From Sphingomonas sp. (GTDB taxonomy: Bacteria > Pseudomonadota > Alphaproteobacteria > Sphingomonadales > Sphingomonadaceae): DNA of 64,000 nt. Shown in pieces: positions 7,494-16,414 of this stretch. The position numbers and the translations under genes are program-made. Position 1 is the stretch's first letter. Every line of letters begins with the position of its first letter. The notes under the pieces are model-generated. The model made no database searches. It was given only the letters and a program-made list of their open reading frames with translations, and was not told where the DNA came from. The stretch is taken from assembly GCA_013001055.1 (NCBI GenBank), contig JABDNH010000011.1, positions 1 to 64,000 of the forward strand, in the 5' to 3' direction.

Positions 7494-8827
7494 TCTTCTC
7501 TTGCCGTCGGTGCAAGCAAGTCGAGCACCATCAGGGTCATCGCTTCGGTTCCCAGCGTAATGGATTCGCGTGGTTCGACACGGAAAAAGGGCGAGTGATG
7601 CGCGGGGATGGGCGGGCCGCCGGCCTGCGCGGCATTCCATACGTCGCGCGGTGTCCCGCCGACGCGGATGTATAGGCCCGGCACGTCGGTGTTGGGCGCC
7701 ACGAAATAGGCGAAGTCCTCGGCCCCCATGCCGTCGCGGTCGGGCTCGGTCTCCAGCATGTCGTCACCGAAATGATCGCGGAACCGCTCGGTGATTCGCG
7801 CCGCGAGTGCGGGGTCATTCATCGTGACAGGGGTGGATTCAAAGCCGACGCGGACATCGGGCAGCTTGTCTTCGGGGAGGCCATTGGCACGGCCCACATT
7901 TTCGGCGATGCGCCTGATCCCGGAGAGCAATTTTTCGCGCACCGCATTGTCGTTCGACCGCACCGTCAGCTGCAGCTCGGCCTTGTCCGAGATGATGTTG
8001 TGCTTGAACCCCGAATGGAATGCACCGACCGTCACGACCCCGGGCTCGAGCGGTGAGATTTCGCGGCTTACCAAAGTCTGCAAGGCCATCACGATCTGCG
8101 CACCGATGACGATGGGATCCTTGCCCTTGTGCGGCGAAGCGCCGTGCGAGCCTTCGCCGTGAATGGTGATGTCGACCGAATCCGAGGACGACGCGAACAG
8201 TCCCGGGACGACGCTGATCTGTCCGACCGGATCGTTTGCAGTGACATGGAAGGCGATGGCGTAATCGGGTTTGGGAAAGCGCTCGTAGAGGCCATCCTTC
8301 ATCATGGCAGGCGCACCGCTGATCCGCTCTTCGGCGGGCTGCGCGATGAAGACTACGGTGCCGGCCCATTTATCCGGATGGCGGGCCAGCATCGTCGCGG
8401 TGCCGATGAGCGAGGTGATATGCGTGTCGTGCCCGCACGCGTGCATGACCGGCTTTTCGACACCGTCGATATCGATCTGGCGCGCGGTGGAAGCATAGTC
8501 GAGGCCGCTATCTTCGGCGACGGGCAGACCATCCATGTCGGCGCGCACGAGAATGGTCGGGCCATCGCCATTGCGCATCACACCGACGACACCGGTCTGG
8601 CCGACGCGCTCGGTAACCTCCGCCCCAAGCGCACGAAGCTGCGCGGCGATAATGCCCGCAGTTCGCGTTTCGCGGAATGAAAGTTCGGGGTTCTGGTGGA
8701 AGTCGAGGAACATCGCTTCGAGGCTGTCATCATAATGCTGCGCGATTTCCGCTTCGAGCGGGCGCATCTGCGCGCTGGCAGGCGCGGCGAGCGCAATGGC
8801 CGCGGCAAGCGTGGCAAATTTCATCAT
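7490..8827 (-). CDS. Secreted M20-family amidohydrolase (peptidase M20D type)
   Basis: A 445-residue zinc hydrolase of the M20D group (hippuricase/IAA-amino acid hydrolase-like). It begins with a signal peptide ending in APASAQ, so it acts in the periplasm. Conserved motifs: LVRADMDGLPV, the metal cysteine/histidine motif HACGHDTH, QPAEE with the general-base glutamate, HGEGSHGASPHKGKDP of the dimerisation lid, MGAEDFAYF, and HHSPFF at the C-terminus. It probably releases an amino acid from an N-acyl conjugate; the substrate is not known. The start at 8827 is set by AGGGGA seven bases ahead. A DUF3617 gene is coupled at its stop codon. It is divergent from uvrB. Confidence 0.9.
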   Translation of the reverse strand: MMKFATLAAAIALAAPASAQMRPLEAEIAQHYDDSLEAMFLDFHQNPELSFRETRTAGIIAAQLRALGAEVTERVGQTGVVGVMRNGDGPTILVRADMDGLPVAEDSGLDYASTARQIDIDGVEKPVMHACGHDTHITSLIGTATMLARHPDKWAGTVVFIAQPAEERISGAPAMMKDGLYERFPKPDYAIAFHVTANDPVGQISVVPGLFASSSDSVDITIHGEGSHGASPHKGKDPIVIGAQIVMALQTLVSREISPLEPGVVTVGAFHSGFKHNIISDKAELQLTVRSNDNAVREKLLSGIRRIAENVGRANGLPEDKLPDVRVGFESTPVTMNDPALAARITERFRDHFGDDMLETEPDRDGMGAEDFAYFVAPNTDVPGLYIRVGGTPRDVWNAAQAGGPPIPAHHSPFFRVEPRESITLGTEAMTLMVLDLLAPTAREE

Positions 8828-8892
8828 GACTTTTCCCCTGTTTGGCATGCCCGATATTGTTTCGCGGCCCATTCCTGACCATATCCACGCTC

Positions 8893-11088
8893 ATGGCAAT
8901 TCAAATCCGCACATCGCTGGAAGAACCGGATACTGGCCAATCCTTCGTCCCGCATCGGCCCGAGCGGCCGGAAAAGGCCGACGGCGGCAGGAAGTTTGTG
9001 CTCAAGGCGGATTACGAACCGGCGGGCGACCAGCCGGCTGCGATCAAGGAGCTGGTCGAGGGAATCCGCGAGGAGGGCGAGCAGAGCCAGGTGCTGCTGG
9101 GTGTTACCGGTTCGGGCAAGACCTTCACGATGGCCAAGGTCATCGAAACGCTGCAGCGCCCGGCGCTGGTGCTTGCTCCCAACAAGATCCTCGCGGCGCA
9201 GCTATACGGGGAATTCAAGGCATTCTTCCCCGAAAATGCGGTCGAATATTTCGTCAGCTATTACGATTACTACCAACCCGAGGCCTATGTGCCGCGCACC
9301 GATACCTACATCGAGAAGGAAAGCTCGGTGAACGAGGCGATCGACCGGATGCGGCATTCGGCGACGCGCTCGCTGCTGGAGCGCGATGACGTGATCATCG
9401 TCGCTTCGGTCAGCTGTCTTTACGGTATCGGGTCGGTCGAAACCTATTCGGCGATGACCTTCATGCTCAAGAAGGACCAGACCGTCGACCAGCGCGAAAT
9501 CATCCGCAAGCTGGTGGCGCTCCAATACAAGCGCAACGACACCAATTTCGTGCGCGGTTCCTTCCGTGTACGCGGCGACAATCTCGAGATTTTCCCGTCG
9601 CATTATGAAGACATGGCATGGCGCGTGAGCTTCTTTGGCGACGATATCGAGGAAATTCTCGAATTCGATCCGCTGACCGGCAAGCCCGGCGCCAAGCTCG
9701 ACAAAGTGAAGATCTACGCGAACAGCCACTATGTGACGCCGGGACCGACACTGAAGCAGGCGAGCGAGGCGATCCGGCATGAACTCGCGGAACGGCTCAA
9801 GGAGCTCGAGGCCGAGGGCAAACTGCTCGAGCGCCAACGGCTGGAACAGCGCACCAATTTCGATCTCGAGATGATCGCGGCGACGGGTAGCTGCGCGGGC
9901 ATCGAGAATTATTCGCGCTTCCTCACCGGACGCCTGCCGGGCGAACCGCCGCCCACCTTGTTCGAATATCTGCCCGAAAACGCGCTGCTGTTCGTCGATG
10001 AAAGCCATCAGACCGTACCCCAGATCAGCGCGATGGCGCGGGGCGACCACCGGCGCAAGATTACGCTGGCCGAACATGGATTCCGCCTGCCAAGCTGCAT
10101 CGACAACCGTCCGCTACGCTTCAACGAATGGGATGCGATGCGCCCGCAATCGATGTTCGTGTCGGCAACGCCGGGACCGTGGGAGATGGAAGAGACGGGC
10201 GGCGTCTTTTCCGAGCAGGTTATTCGACCCACCGGCCTCATCGACCCGCCGGTCGAAATCAAGCCGGTCGAGGACCAGGTCGACGATCTGGTCAACGAGG
10301 TGCGCAAGGTGACCAAGGCTGGCTATCGCACGCTGGTCACGACGCTGACCAAGCGGATGGCCGAGGATCTCACCGAATATATGCACGAACAGGGCATCAA
10401 GGTGCGCTATATGCATTCGGACGTGGAAACGTTGGAGCGTATCGAACTGATCCGTGACCTTCGCGTCGGTGTTTATGATGTGCTGGTGGGGATCAACCTG
10501 CTGCGCGAAGGACTCGACATTCCCGAATGCGGGCTGGTCGCGATCCTCGATGCCGACAAGGAAGGCTTCCTGCGCAGCGAAACTTCGCTGATCCAGACGA
10601 TCGGCCGTGCGGCGCGTAACGTCGATGGGCGCGTCATCCTTTACGCCGACCGTGTGACGGGCTCGATGGAACGCGCGCTCAACGAAACGCAGCGGCGCCG
10701 CGAAAAGCAGCTTGCCTACAATGAAGAGCATGGCATCACGCCCGCATCGACGCGCCGCGAAATCGCCGATCTGTTGAAGGATGTGAAGGAAGCCACCGCG
10801 GCTGGCGTCGAACACCAGACACCCGACACCCCGCCGCTCGCCGGGCACAATCTGCGCGCCTACATCGGCGAGCTCGAGGAAAAGATGCGCAAGGCTGCCG
10901 CCGATCTGGAGTTCGAGGAGGCCGCGCGGCTGCGCGATGAAATCCGCAAGCTCGAGGATGACGAACTGGGCATCCCCGACGGCGCGAAGACCGCGCCGGT
11001 GGTCGGTTTTTCGAGCGCGGGCAAGCCGGGCACGCGCAAGACCCGTTATGGCAAGACGCGCTACAAGAAGATGGGCGGACGGCCGTAG
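8893..11088 (+). CDS. uvrB: UvrABC system protein B
   Basis: Nucleotide excision repair helicase that verifies damage after UvrA loading and recruits UvrC. The 731-residue protein carries Walker A GVTGSGKT, the beta-hairpin segment [12 protein letters not shown], the FVDESH box, SATPGPWE, motif V-VI (REGLDIPE and QTIGRAARN), and a C-terminal UVR motif that includes [14 protein letters not shown] for UvrC contact. The start [12 protein letters not shown] at 8893 is preferred over the upstream in-frame ATG because the extra residues fall in the promoter region. A basic tail ([15 protein letters not shown]) follows the UVR motif. I did not find a GTTC-N7-GTTC LexA site just upstream. Confidence 0.97.
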   Translation: MAIQIRTSLEEPDTGQSFVPHRPERPEKADGGRKFVLKADYEPAGDQPAAIKELVEGIREEGEQSQVLLGVTGSGKTFTMAKVIETLQRPALVLAPNKILAAQLYGEFKAFFPENAVEYFVSYYDYYQPEAYVPRTDTYIEKESSVNEAIDRMRHSATRSLLERDDVIIVASVSCLYGIGSVETYSAMTFMLKKDQTVDQREIIRKLVALQYKRNDTNFVRGSFRVRGDNLEIFPSHYEDMAWRVSFFGDDIEEILEFDPLTGKPGAKLDKVKIYANSHYVTPGPTLKQASEAIRHELAERLKELEAEGKLLERQRLEQRTNFDLEMIAATGSCAGIENYSRFLTGRLPGEPPPTLFEYLPENALLFVDESHQTVPQISAMARGDHRRKITLAEHGFRLPSCIDNRPLRFNEWDAMRPQSMFVSATPGPWEMEETGGVFSEQVIRPTGLIDPPVEIKPVEDQVDDLVNEVRKVTKAGYRTLVTTLTKRMAEDLTEYMHEQGIKVRYMHSDVETLERIELIRDLRVGVYDVLVGINLLREGLDIPECGLVAILDADKEGFLRSETSLIQTIGRAARNVDGRVILYADRVTGSMERALNETQRRREKQLAYNEEHGITPASTRREIADLLKDVKEATAAGVEHQTPDTPPLAGHNLRAYIGELEEKMRKAAADLEFEEAARLRDEIRKLEDDELGIPDGAKTAPVVGFSSAGKPGTRKTRYGKTRYKKMGGRP

Positions 11089-11137
11089 GGCTTTGGCCCA
11101 GCTTCAAAGCGCATCCGCCGTTCTCTAGGACCGCGAA

Positions 11138-11689
11138 ATGATGGATTTCCTCTCGCTTGCCGCCGCATTCGTGTCACCGGAAATGGCCACGTGTCGCACG
11201 ATCGTAGATTTTGCCGAGGCCGCCGAGCATCGGCGGTGGCAGGTCATCAATGACGGGGTGATGGGCGGGCTGTCCCAAGGAGAGCTTTTCACGCGTGAGG
11301 ATCGACTTGTCTTTGCCGGGACGATCAACACCAATGGTGGCGGGTTCTCGTCCATCAGGCGCCGTGTCGGCGATGGCTTGTTCGACGGCGCGACGACGCT
11401 GCGGGTAACCATGCTGGGAGACGCCCGATCCTACCAATTGTCGTTGCGAAGCGATGTGACGTGGCGAGGTCGTTCGGTTGCTTATCGGGCCACCTTGCGT
11501 CCGCAAGATCAAGGCGATGATTGGAGCGTGGCGACGGTGTCGCTAAGCCGCTTGCAACCCTCCGTATTCGGCCAGCGCGTGCGTGCGCCCAGCTTCGATC
11601 CTACCCGTACACAAAGCATTGGTTTCATCATTGCCGACGGGCAGGATGGCCCGTTCGACCTGTCGATCCGCAAGATCGAAGTCTGCTGA
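11138..11689 (+). CDS. CIA30 family protein (NADH:ubiquinone oxidoreductase assembly factor-like)
   Basis: A 183-residue protein with the CIA30/NDUFAF1-like fold: an N-terminal strand region with VINDGVMGGLSQG, then FAGTINTNGGGFSSIRRR, a sheet with SYQLSLRSD, and a closing GFIIADGQDGPFDLSIRKI. The family is named after a mitochondrial complex I assembly factor, but the bacterial members are uncharacterised and often linked to cell envelope or metabolism. The first 20 residues are moderately hydrophobic; a signal peptide is possible but not clear. It lies 49 bases after uvrB in the same direction. Confidence 0.75.
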   Translation: MMDFLSLAAAFVSPEMATCRTIVDFAEAAEHRRWQVINDGVMGGLSQGELFTREDRLVFAGTINTNGGGFSSIRRRVGDGLFDGATTLRVTMLGDARSYQLSLRSDVTWRGRSVAYRATLRPQDQGDDWSVATVSLSRLQPSVFGQRVRAPSFDPTRTQSIGFIIADGQDGPFDLSIRKIEVC

Positions 11690-11779
11690 AGACGCCGGCC
11701 GCATCGTAAACGCACCTGCAATGGGAACTGATCGGACGCGTAAGCATTTCATATCCAAACGCTTTTACGGATTTGGATC

Positions 11780-11923
11780 ATGAAGACTTTTGCTTATGGT
11801 GCCTTGGCGGTGATCGCCGTGATCGGCCTTGAATTTGGTCCTGGACTGGTGGCGCACGCCAATGCCGATGTGCCCAAAGGCGCGGTCGTAGTTGAATATG
11901 CCGACATGGGATCGGTCGATTAG
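11780..11923 (+). CDS. Small secreted peptide, hypothetical (47 residues)
   Basis: An ATG at 11780 opens a 47-codon frame ending in TAG. The product begins MKTFAYGALAVIAVIGLEFG, with a basic residue and hydrophobic core like a signal peptide or anchor, followed by a possible AHA-N cleavage site and a short polar tail. A weak ribosome site (GGATTTGGA) lies just ahead. It sits alone between the CIA30 and PH-domain genes. No family is recognised. Composition is coding-like, but the short length leaves real doubt. Confidence 0.4.
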   Translation: MKTFAYGALAVIAVIGLEFGPGLVAHANADVPKGAVVVEYADMGSVD

Positions 11924-11972
11924 GTCGCGGGACCACTATAGAAAATTGACACTTTAGGAGTAGGGTGGAGCC

Positions 11973-12569
11973 ATGAACCGGCTCGGCCCTGACCCCTTGC
12001 TGCCCTTGCTTCAGAAGGAGCTTGCCATTGGCGAGCGCCTGCGCTGGCACGGGCGCCCGCGCGAGGGCGCGATCAAATGGGCTGCGTTCGGTATCTGGCT
12101 GTTCGCCATCCCCTGGACCGCCTTCGCGTTATTCTGGACCTTCATGGCGTGGAGCGGCGTCGACAGCATGGGCGGCGAAGGCGCGGGCGGCCTCCTCAAA
12201 TATGCGTTCCCGCTGTTCGGCGTGCCCTTCATCCTGGTCGGCCTGGCGATGTTGGTGGGACCGATCCTCGGCCTCTTTACGTCGACCGAGCGGATCCATG
12301 GCATCACCGACCGGCGCATCATCACCTTGACCAGGGGCAAGGGCGATTTCGTACGAGTGAAATCATTGCAGGCGCGGCATATCGGACCGATCGAACGCTG
12401 GGAGGGAAAGCAGGGGCGCGGCAAGATTACGGTCGAGACGCACAGCACGACAGACAGCGACGGCGACCGCCGCACCAAAACGGTCAATCTCATTGGCATC
12501 GATGACGTGAAGCGCGTGGACGAGCTGGTTCGCGAGCTAAGTCGGCAATCAGACGCAGATACCGCTTGA
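11973..12569 (+). CDS. Bacterial PH-domain membrane protein
   Basis: A 198-residue inner membrane protein. After a basic N-terminus with RWHGRPREG come two membrane helices (about residues 35-60 and 72-100), then a PH-like domain with HGITDRRIITLTRGKGDFVRV and a strand-rich end (NLIGIDDVKRVDELVREL). Such bPH proteins (YdbS-like or DUF304 relatives) are of unknown function. A ribosome site GGAGTAGGGTGG is close before the ATG. It stands upstream of a lipoprotein gene with an 79-base gap. Confidence 0.7.
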   Translation: MNRLGPDPLLPLLQKELAIGERLRWHGRPREGAIKWAAFGIWLFAIPWTAFALFWTFMAWSGVDSMGGEGAGGLLKYAFPLFGVPFILVGLAMLVGPILGLFTSTERIHGITDRRIITLTRGKGDFVRVKSLQARHIGPIERWEGKQGRGKITVETHSTTDSDGDRRTKTVNLIGIDDVKRVDELVRELSRQSDADTA

Positions 12570-12648
12570 ACTTATGCGGCGCCGCGTCATGATTGGCGCC
12601 AGAAGCCAGGGGGCTTTAGCTCGTATCAAACCGGGGAACCAATCCAAC

Positions 12649-13137
12649 ATGAAGAATATGCTTTTTGCCGCTACCGCGGCGCTATCGCTTGTTGCCTGCT
12701 CAAGCTCCAACAATGTTGTCATGGTGCCCAACACCAGCGAATACAGCGCTTCGGCGGTCGCGCTCGAATATGACGGTGGCACCGTGGAGGTCGAAGAAGG
12801 CAAGGTCGCGCTTCTCGAGAAATATCTTCGCAATCACCTGTTCGATGATGGCTCGGCGTTCGCTGAGGGCATGAACGGTCTGACGATCAAATTCGGGTTT
12901 ATCGGCTACGAAGAAGGAAGCCAGGCAGCGCGCTATCTGGCCGGTCCGATCGCCGGTGGTGCCAAGATGGTCATCGTCGCTGAATTCTTCGATGCCGAGG
13001 GCAACAGTCTCTCCAAGATCCAATCCGAAGGCACTGTCTCGGGCGGTTTCTTCGGCGGGGACAGCGACAGCGCCATCAATGGCGCGGCCAAGAAGATCGC
13101 CAGCTACGCGAAGGACAATTTTGCCGACGGCGAATAA
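12649..13137 (+). CDS. DUF4410-like lipoprotein
   Basis: A 162-residue lipoprotein starting MKNMLFAATAALSLVACSSS, with an LVAC lipobox. The C-terminal half has the pattern of DUF4410 and related outer membrane lipoproteins: GSQAARYLAGPIAGGAKMVIV, a hydrophobic strand, EFFDAEGNSLSKIQ, and a glycine-rich turn GGFFGGDSD before a last helix. The start at 12649 is set by the signal peptide and GGGGAA upstream; the longer frame is rejected. A strong terminator follows 18 bases after the stop. Function unknown. Confidence 0.72.
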   Translation: MKNMLFAATAALSLVACSSSNNVVMVPNTSEYSASAVALEYDGGTVEVEEGKVALLEKYLRNHLFDDGSAFAEGMNGLTIKFGFIGYEEGSQAARYLAGPIAGGAKMVIVAEFFDAEGNSLSKIQSEGTVSGGFFGGDSDSAINGAAKKIASYAKDNFADGE

Positions 13138-13154
13138 TCGCGTCTACAATAACG

Positions 13155-13187
13155 AAAGGGCCGGGCAGCAATGCGCCGGCCCTTTTT
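13155..13187 (+). terminator. Rho-independent terminator after the DUF4410-like gene
   Basis: AAAGGGCCGG at 13155-13164 pairs with CCGGCCCTTT at 13175-13184, and the stem is followed by a T-rich run on the plus strand. It separates two convergent genes. On the minus strand the T-run is weak, so it mainly serves the plus-strand gene. Confidence 0.85.
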
Positions 13188-13746
13188 ATTTGTCTTCCGT
13201 TACCGCTGCGGCGAGCTGGCCCAACGTCCATTCATTGGCGCGGGTGAAGAATGCGATCATCTTTTCCCAGCCAAGCGCGTCGCGATACCCGATACCCCAG
13301 CTGGTGATGCGGGTGCGGTCGGGACCAAGCGCCTCGAATTCGATGACATTATACAGCTGGTCTTGCGCTGCCCGCACTTCGGGCGTCAGCCAGTCGGCCT
13401 CCACCGCAGACAGGTCAGCCTGTAAGGTAAGTAGGCGCCTGGGTACGTAGTTGACGATACGGACTTCCACGGTGCCCGGGTCGCCAATCGTGGCGCTCGG
13501 ATCATAATGCGAGCGCATTGAGCCGCCTGCCCTCAAGTCGACTTCGATCCTGGGTGCCATCCAGCGCGAGGCGCCGTCGGACGTCGTATAAAGCGACCAG
13601 GCGCTGGCAAGATCGGTATCGAGGACGATCGTCTGCTGGAGGAAGACCTGATCACCGTCGCCCTCGACGATCGCGCTTGACGGGGCAGGCTGGGCCATGG
13701 CCAGCGACGACCAGAACAGTACAGCGAGGGCGAGGATGCCGCGCAT
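13186..13746 (-). CDS. Secreted SRPBCC (START/AHSA1-like) domain protein
   Basis: A 186-residue protein with signal peptide MRGILALAVLFWSSLAMAQP. The mature part matches the SRPBCC/AHSA1 layout: a strand (FLQQTIVLDTDLASAWSLYTT), the short helix DGASRWMAP, the sheet with IEVDLRAGGSM, and a long C-terminal helix after GWEKMIAFF. The fold forms a hydrophobic ligand cavity; the ligand is unknown. Export of such a domain is somewhat unusual. Its ATG overlaps the stop of the upstream DUF1761 gene (TGATG), so the two are coupled. Confidence 0.78.
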   Translation of the reverse strand: MRGILALAVLFWSSLAMAQPAPSSAIVEGDGDQVFLQQTIVLDTDLASAWSLYTTSDGASRWMAPRIEVDLRAGGSMRSHYDPSATIGDPGTVEVRIVNYVPRRLLTLQADLSAVEADWLTPEVRAAQDQLYNVIEFEALGPDRTRITSWGIGYRDALGWEKMIAFFTRANEWTLGQLAAAVTEDK

Positions 13747-14144
13747 CAGTTAAACGCGCCGATGATGGCACCGAAGATGGTGAATTGTAGCGTGTGGTAG
13801 CCGCCGTTGATCAGCCACAGGCCAAGCGGACGTCCTTCGAACAGATAGGAAATTCCGAAACTCGCGGCGACCCAGAACAAGCCGGCAACCAGCCCGTACA
13901 TGGCCCCGGTCGCAACATCGACTTCATTACCGAGAAATGCTGCAAACGCGATGACGGCGACTAGGTTGAGCACGAATGCCAGGCCATAGACCTTGGGCAT
14001 CATGCTCTTGCTTTCCTCGATCATCTGTTCGGTGATGCCGACATGCGCCATCCATTTTTTCCCGAACAACGGGCCGTACCAGATGCCGCCGAGCACGAAA
14101 GCCGATACCGCTGCCACGATGATAGCGATCCAATTGAGTTCCAT
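13746..14144 (-). CDS. DUF1761 membrane protein
   Basis: A 132-residue inner membrane protein with four predicted helices. It starts MELNWIAIIVAAVSAFVLGG followed by IWYGPLFGKKWM, the motif that marks DUF1761. The second half has a glycine-rich pair of helices ending in TLQFTIFGAIIGAF. Function unknown. It is the first gene of a two-gene unit with the SRPBCC protein. About 250 bases separate it from the next plus-strand gene, and I see no further gene in that gap. Confidence 0.8.
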   Translation of the reverse strand: MELNWIAIIVAAVSAFVLGGIWYGPLFGKKWMAHVGITEQMIEESKSMMPKVYGLAFVLNLVAVIAFAAFLGNEVDVATGAMYGLVAGLFWVAASFGISYLFEGRPLGLWLINGGYHTLQFTIFGAIIGAFN

Positions 14145-14401
14145 GATAACCTCCCCATTTTCTGTATGAAGCCGATACCCTTTCCTTTGGGTGCATCAGC
14201 AGGTCGAGATGACTACGCAGCACACAGATGTGTTGGCGATCGAGGCGGCGTTGGTGCTTTTCTCCAAGGACAGCTCCTAGGCGGCTTCAACAATCTTGCG
14301 GCCCGATTCATGGTTCATGACGCGAGCGTACCGTTATGTCGAACGTTCAATCAAGGGCATTGGCTTGAAGAGCGGCATAAATTGGCGCAGCCTTTCCAGC
14401 C

Positions 14402-14731
14402 ATGTGGTGGTTTGCGCTATTTCTCGTGCAAGACGTCGGCCCGGTCGACCCTGACCGCCCGCGTCCATGCCCCGAAGCGCAAGAGGGCGAGGTGCTCGTG
14501 TGCGGCGATCCGCCGCCATCGCCTTATCGCCTGGCACCTGAATTACGGCGACCCATGCCGATCAATCGGCGCGGAGATTACACCGTCATCCGCGAGCGCA
14601 TGCGCTGGATCGAAGGCGATCCGATGGACTATATGGGCTACTGCAGCCCGGTCGGCCCCAATGGCTGGCAGGGCTGCATGTTCGAGGAATGGAAGCGCCA
14701 GCGCCAGAACCAGAAAGGCATGGCCTACTGA
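14402..14731 (+). CDS. Small cysteine-containing exported protein
   Basis: A 109-residue protein with a short hydrophobic start MWWFALFLVQDV and four cysteines. The cysteine pattern RPCPEA, LVCGD, GYCSPVGP, and WQGCMFEEW parallels that of the protein encoded at 58142-58546 on the other strand (DPCPRA, VVCRR, PKCSAVGP, AQGCLQQEI). The two are therefore paralogues, each probably with two disulfides in the periplasm. No known domain is recognised. Convergent with the next gene at a 14-base distance. Confidence 0.65.
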   Translation: MWWFALFLVQDVGPVDPDRPRPCPEAQEGEVLVCGDPPPSPYRLAPELRRPMPINRRGDYTVIRERMRWIEGDPMDYMGYCSPVGPNGWQGCMFEEWKRQRQNQKGMAY

Positions 14732-14745
14732 TCCGTCGCTCGTGA

Positions 14746-15198
14746 TTATCTCAGGACACCAGCCTGATGCTGCCTGCGTGCATATAGAAGCAGTGCCGCG
14801 GCGATGATGATGACGACGATGGGCATGATTGCAAACATGCCTTCCGACAGCACCTCCGGCTTCGCGTCGTTGAGGAACATGTCGTAGCCAAGGCTTATAA
14901 GCGCGCCGAGCAATGAAACCGCGAAGGCGTGGACGGCGTAACGGCTGCGCATCAACAGCAGGATGCTGCCCAGCAATGCGCCCCAGACGCCGAGGCTCCA
15001 GCCGATATCCGGGAGGAGCGGGAAGCTGTCGATATAAGCGATGGTTTCCTCGACCGGCAGTGGAAGCGCGGAAAGATAGTCCACGTTGTGCGTCCGCGTC
15101 ATGATGTAATCGAATGCGCCGTAGGCGCTCCAGAGCAGGGACAGGCCGCCCACGATCCATAAATGCGTCGGCGTCTTGACGGTCATGTCATGCAGCAT
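14746..15198 (-). CDS. Four-helix membrane protein, tandem paralogue 2
   Basis: A 150-residue inner membrane protein with four predicted helices. Landmarks are THLWIVGGLSLLWSAYGAFDY, a loop with IDSFPLLPDIGW, GVWGALLGSILLLMRSRYA, and a C-terminal helix ending AGVLR. It is clearly related to the next gene at 15224-15670, which has the same landmarks and the same GVLR end, so the two arose by tandem duplication. The start at 15198 is set by AAGGGGAA ahead of the ATG; longer frames are rejected. Function unknown. Confidence 0.78.
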   Translation of the reverse strand: MLHDMTVKTPTHLWIVGGLSLLWSAYGAFDYIMTRTHNVDYLSALPLPVEETIAYIDSFPLLPDIGWSLGVWGALLGSILLLMRSRYAVHAFAVSLLGALISLGYDMFLNDAKPEVLSEGMFAIMPIVVIIIAAALLLYARRQHQAGVLR

Positions 15199-15223
15199 CG
15201 ATATTCCCCTTGTGTTGGCGAGT

Positions 15224-15670
15224 TCAACGCAGCACGCCGCGCTTTGCCATTGCACGGCTGTAAAAATAGAGGCCAACCGTCACCACGACGATTACGATCG
15301 AAAAGACGATCATTCCCGGGCCCTGCAATTCCTCGGGCGTTGTGACGAAGAGGAATTGGGCGATCGACGTGCCGATCAGACCGACGATCGAAATAAGGAA
15401 AGCGGTGGTGGCATGGCGGCTGCGAAACAGCAGCATCAGCGAGCCGATGAAGGCGCCCCACGTGCCCAGTGCCCAGAAGCCATGGGCCCAGAAGGGAAAA
15501 CTTTCGATCCAGCCGACCATGACCTCATAGCTGGCGCCCGACATTTCCAGATAGTCGCGGTTGCGCAGCTGGCTCATCGTGTAGTCGATGGCTCCGCCCG
15601 CATTGAAGATGAGCGTGACGATGCCCACCACCCAGAGGTGCCACGGCGTTCTGGACGTCTGTTCGATCAT
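15224..15670 (-). CDS. Four-helix membrane protein, tandem paralogue 1
   Basis: A 148-residue inner membrane protein starting MIEQTSRTPWHLWVVGIVTL. It shares with its downstream neighbour the PWHLWVVG/THLWIVGG start, the GAIDYTMSQ/GAFDYIMTR motif at the end of helix 1, IESFPFW in the first loop, GTWGAFIGSLMLLFRSRHA in helix 2-3, and the GVLR end. The gap between the two is 25 bases, so they are co-transcribed. No family name or function is known to me. Confidence 0.78.
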   Translation of the reverse strand: MIEQTSRTPWHLWVVGIVTLIFNAGGAIDYTMSQLRNRDYLEMSGASYEVMVGWIESFPFWAHGFWALGTWGAFIGSLMLLFRSRHATTAFLISIVGLIGTSIAQFLFVTTPEELQGPGMIVFSIVIVVVTVGLYFYSRAMAKRGVLR

Positions 15671-15829
15671 GATTATCCCCCTCCCTGAGAATGGACGGGA
15701 GACTATGTCGTCTACCCGCCATTAGGCAAGCGGCTTGTCGTCGCACGTGTAGCGCGCGCACTTTATGACATAACGGCGACCGATAGGTTGGCAGCTTCAC
15801 ATATGCGCCGAAGGGCCTAAATAGGAGGC

Positions 15830-16414
15830 ATGAAACATATCCTCCTGACTACCGCCGCCCTTCTTGCCGTCTCCGCCTGTGCACGGGTCGAGCCGATCGA
15901 CACGAACGAGATTGAGGAGGTCGAGCCTCTCGCGGTCGAAAACATCATCGACGATGCGGCCGCGATTGCGGGGATAAACGAAGACTTCGGGTGGAGTATC
16001 GACGGCCAGCGCGCAACTTATGGGCCGCCCGACGATGACCAGTTGCTGGCGCTCGAATGCCGCAACGGTTCGCTCGACGTGGCGCGCTTTGCTCAGGGCA
16101 CGGAGGGCGCGGGGACGTTGACCTTCGGCGCCGGTGCCGCGCTGGCGTCGGTCGCTGTCGCAGCGGGCGGCGCCTCGTTTGGTGGGGATCGCTATGCAGC
16201 CACGCTGGCGCCTGGCGACATTGGCGATGACATGGTCGAAGTCTTTGCCGATGGCACGCCGATCAATGTCACGATGACGGGTACCGCACCGCTTGTCGTC
16301 CAGAGTGACGCGGCAGTCGGGCGGCTCGTTGCCGATTGCCTCGGTCGGGAGCGGCCTGCCGACACGAATGCCCCAGCGAATGAGGCAACGACGTCCGGCA
16401 ACAGCGTGGACTAG
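15830..16414 (+). CDS. Hypothetical lipoprotein
   Basis: A 194-residue protein with lipoprotein signal MKHILLTTAALLAVSACARV. After an acidic linker, the domain begins at about residue 55 (WSIDGQRATYGPP) and includes a LALECRNGSLDVARF segment and a final cysteine in VADCLGRE, likely a disulfide pair. The end is a low-complexity polar tail. No family is recognised. It shares four bases with the stop of the DUF389 gene. Confidence 0.65.
   Translation: MKHILLTTAALLAVSACARVEPIDTNEIEEVEPLAVENIIDDAAAIAGINEDFGWSIDGQRATYGPPDDDQLLALECRNGSLDVARFAQGTEGAGTLTFGAGAALASVAVAAGGASFGGDRYAATLAPGDIGDDMVEVFADGTPINVTMTGTAPLVVQSDAAVGRLVADCLGRERPADTNAPANEATTSGNSVD

Noticed and set aside
14145-14401. A gene in the 257-base gap before the small cysteine protein
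   Set aside because: Short frames exist on both strands but none has a ribosome site or protein-like composition.
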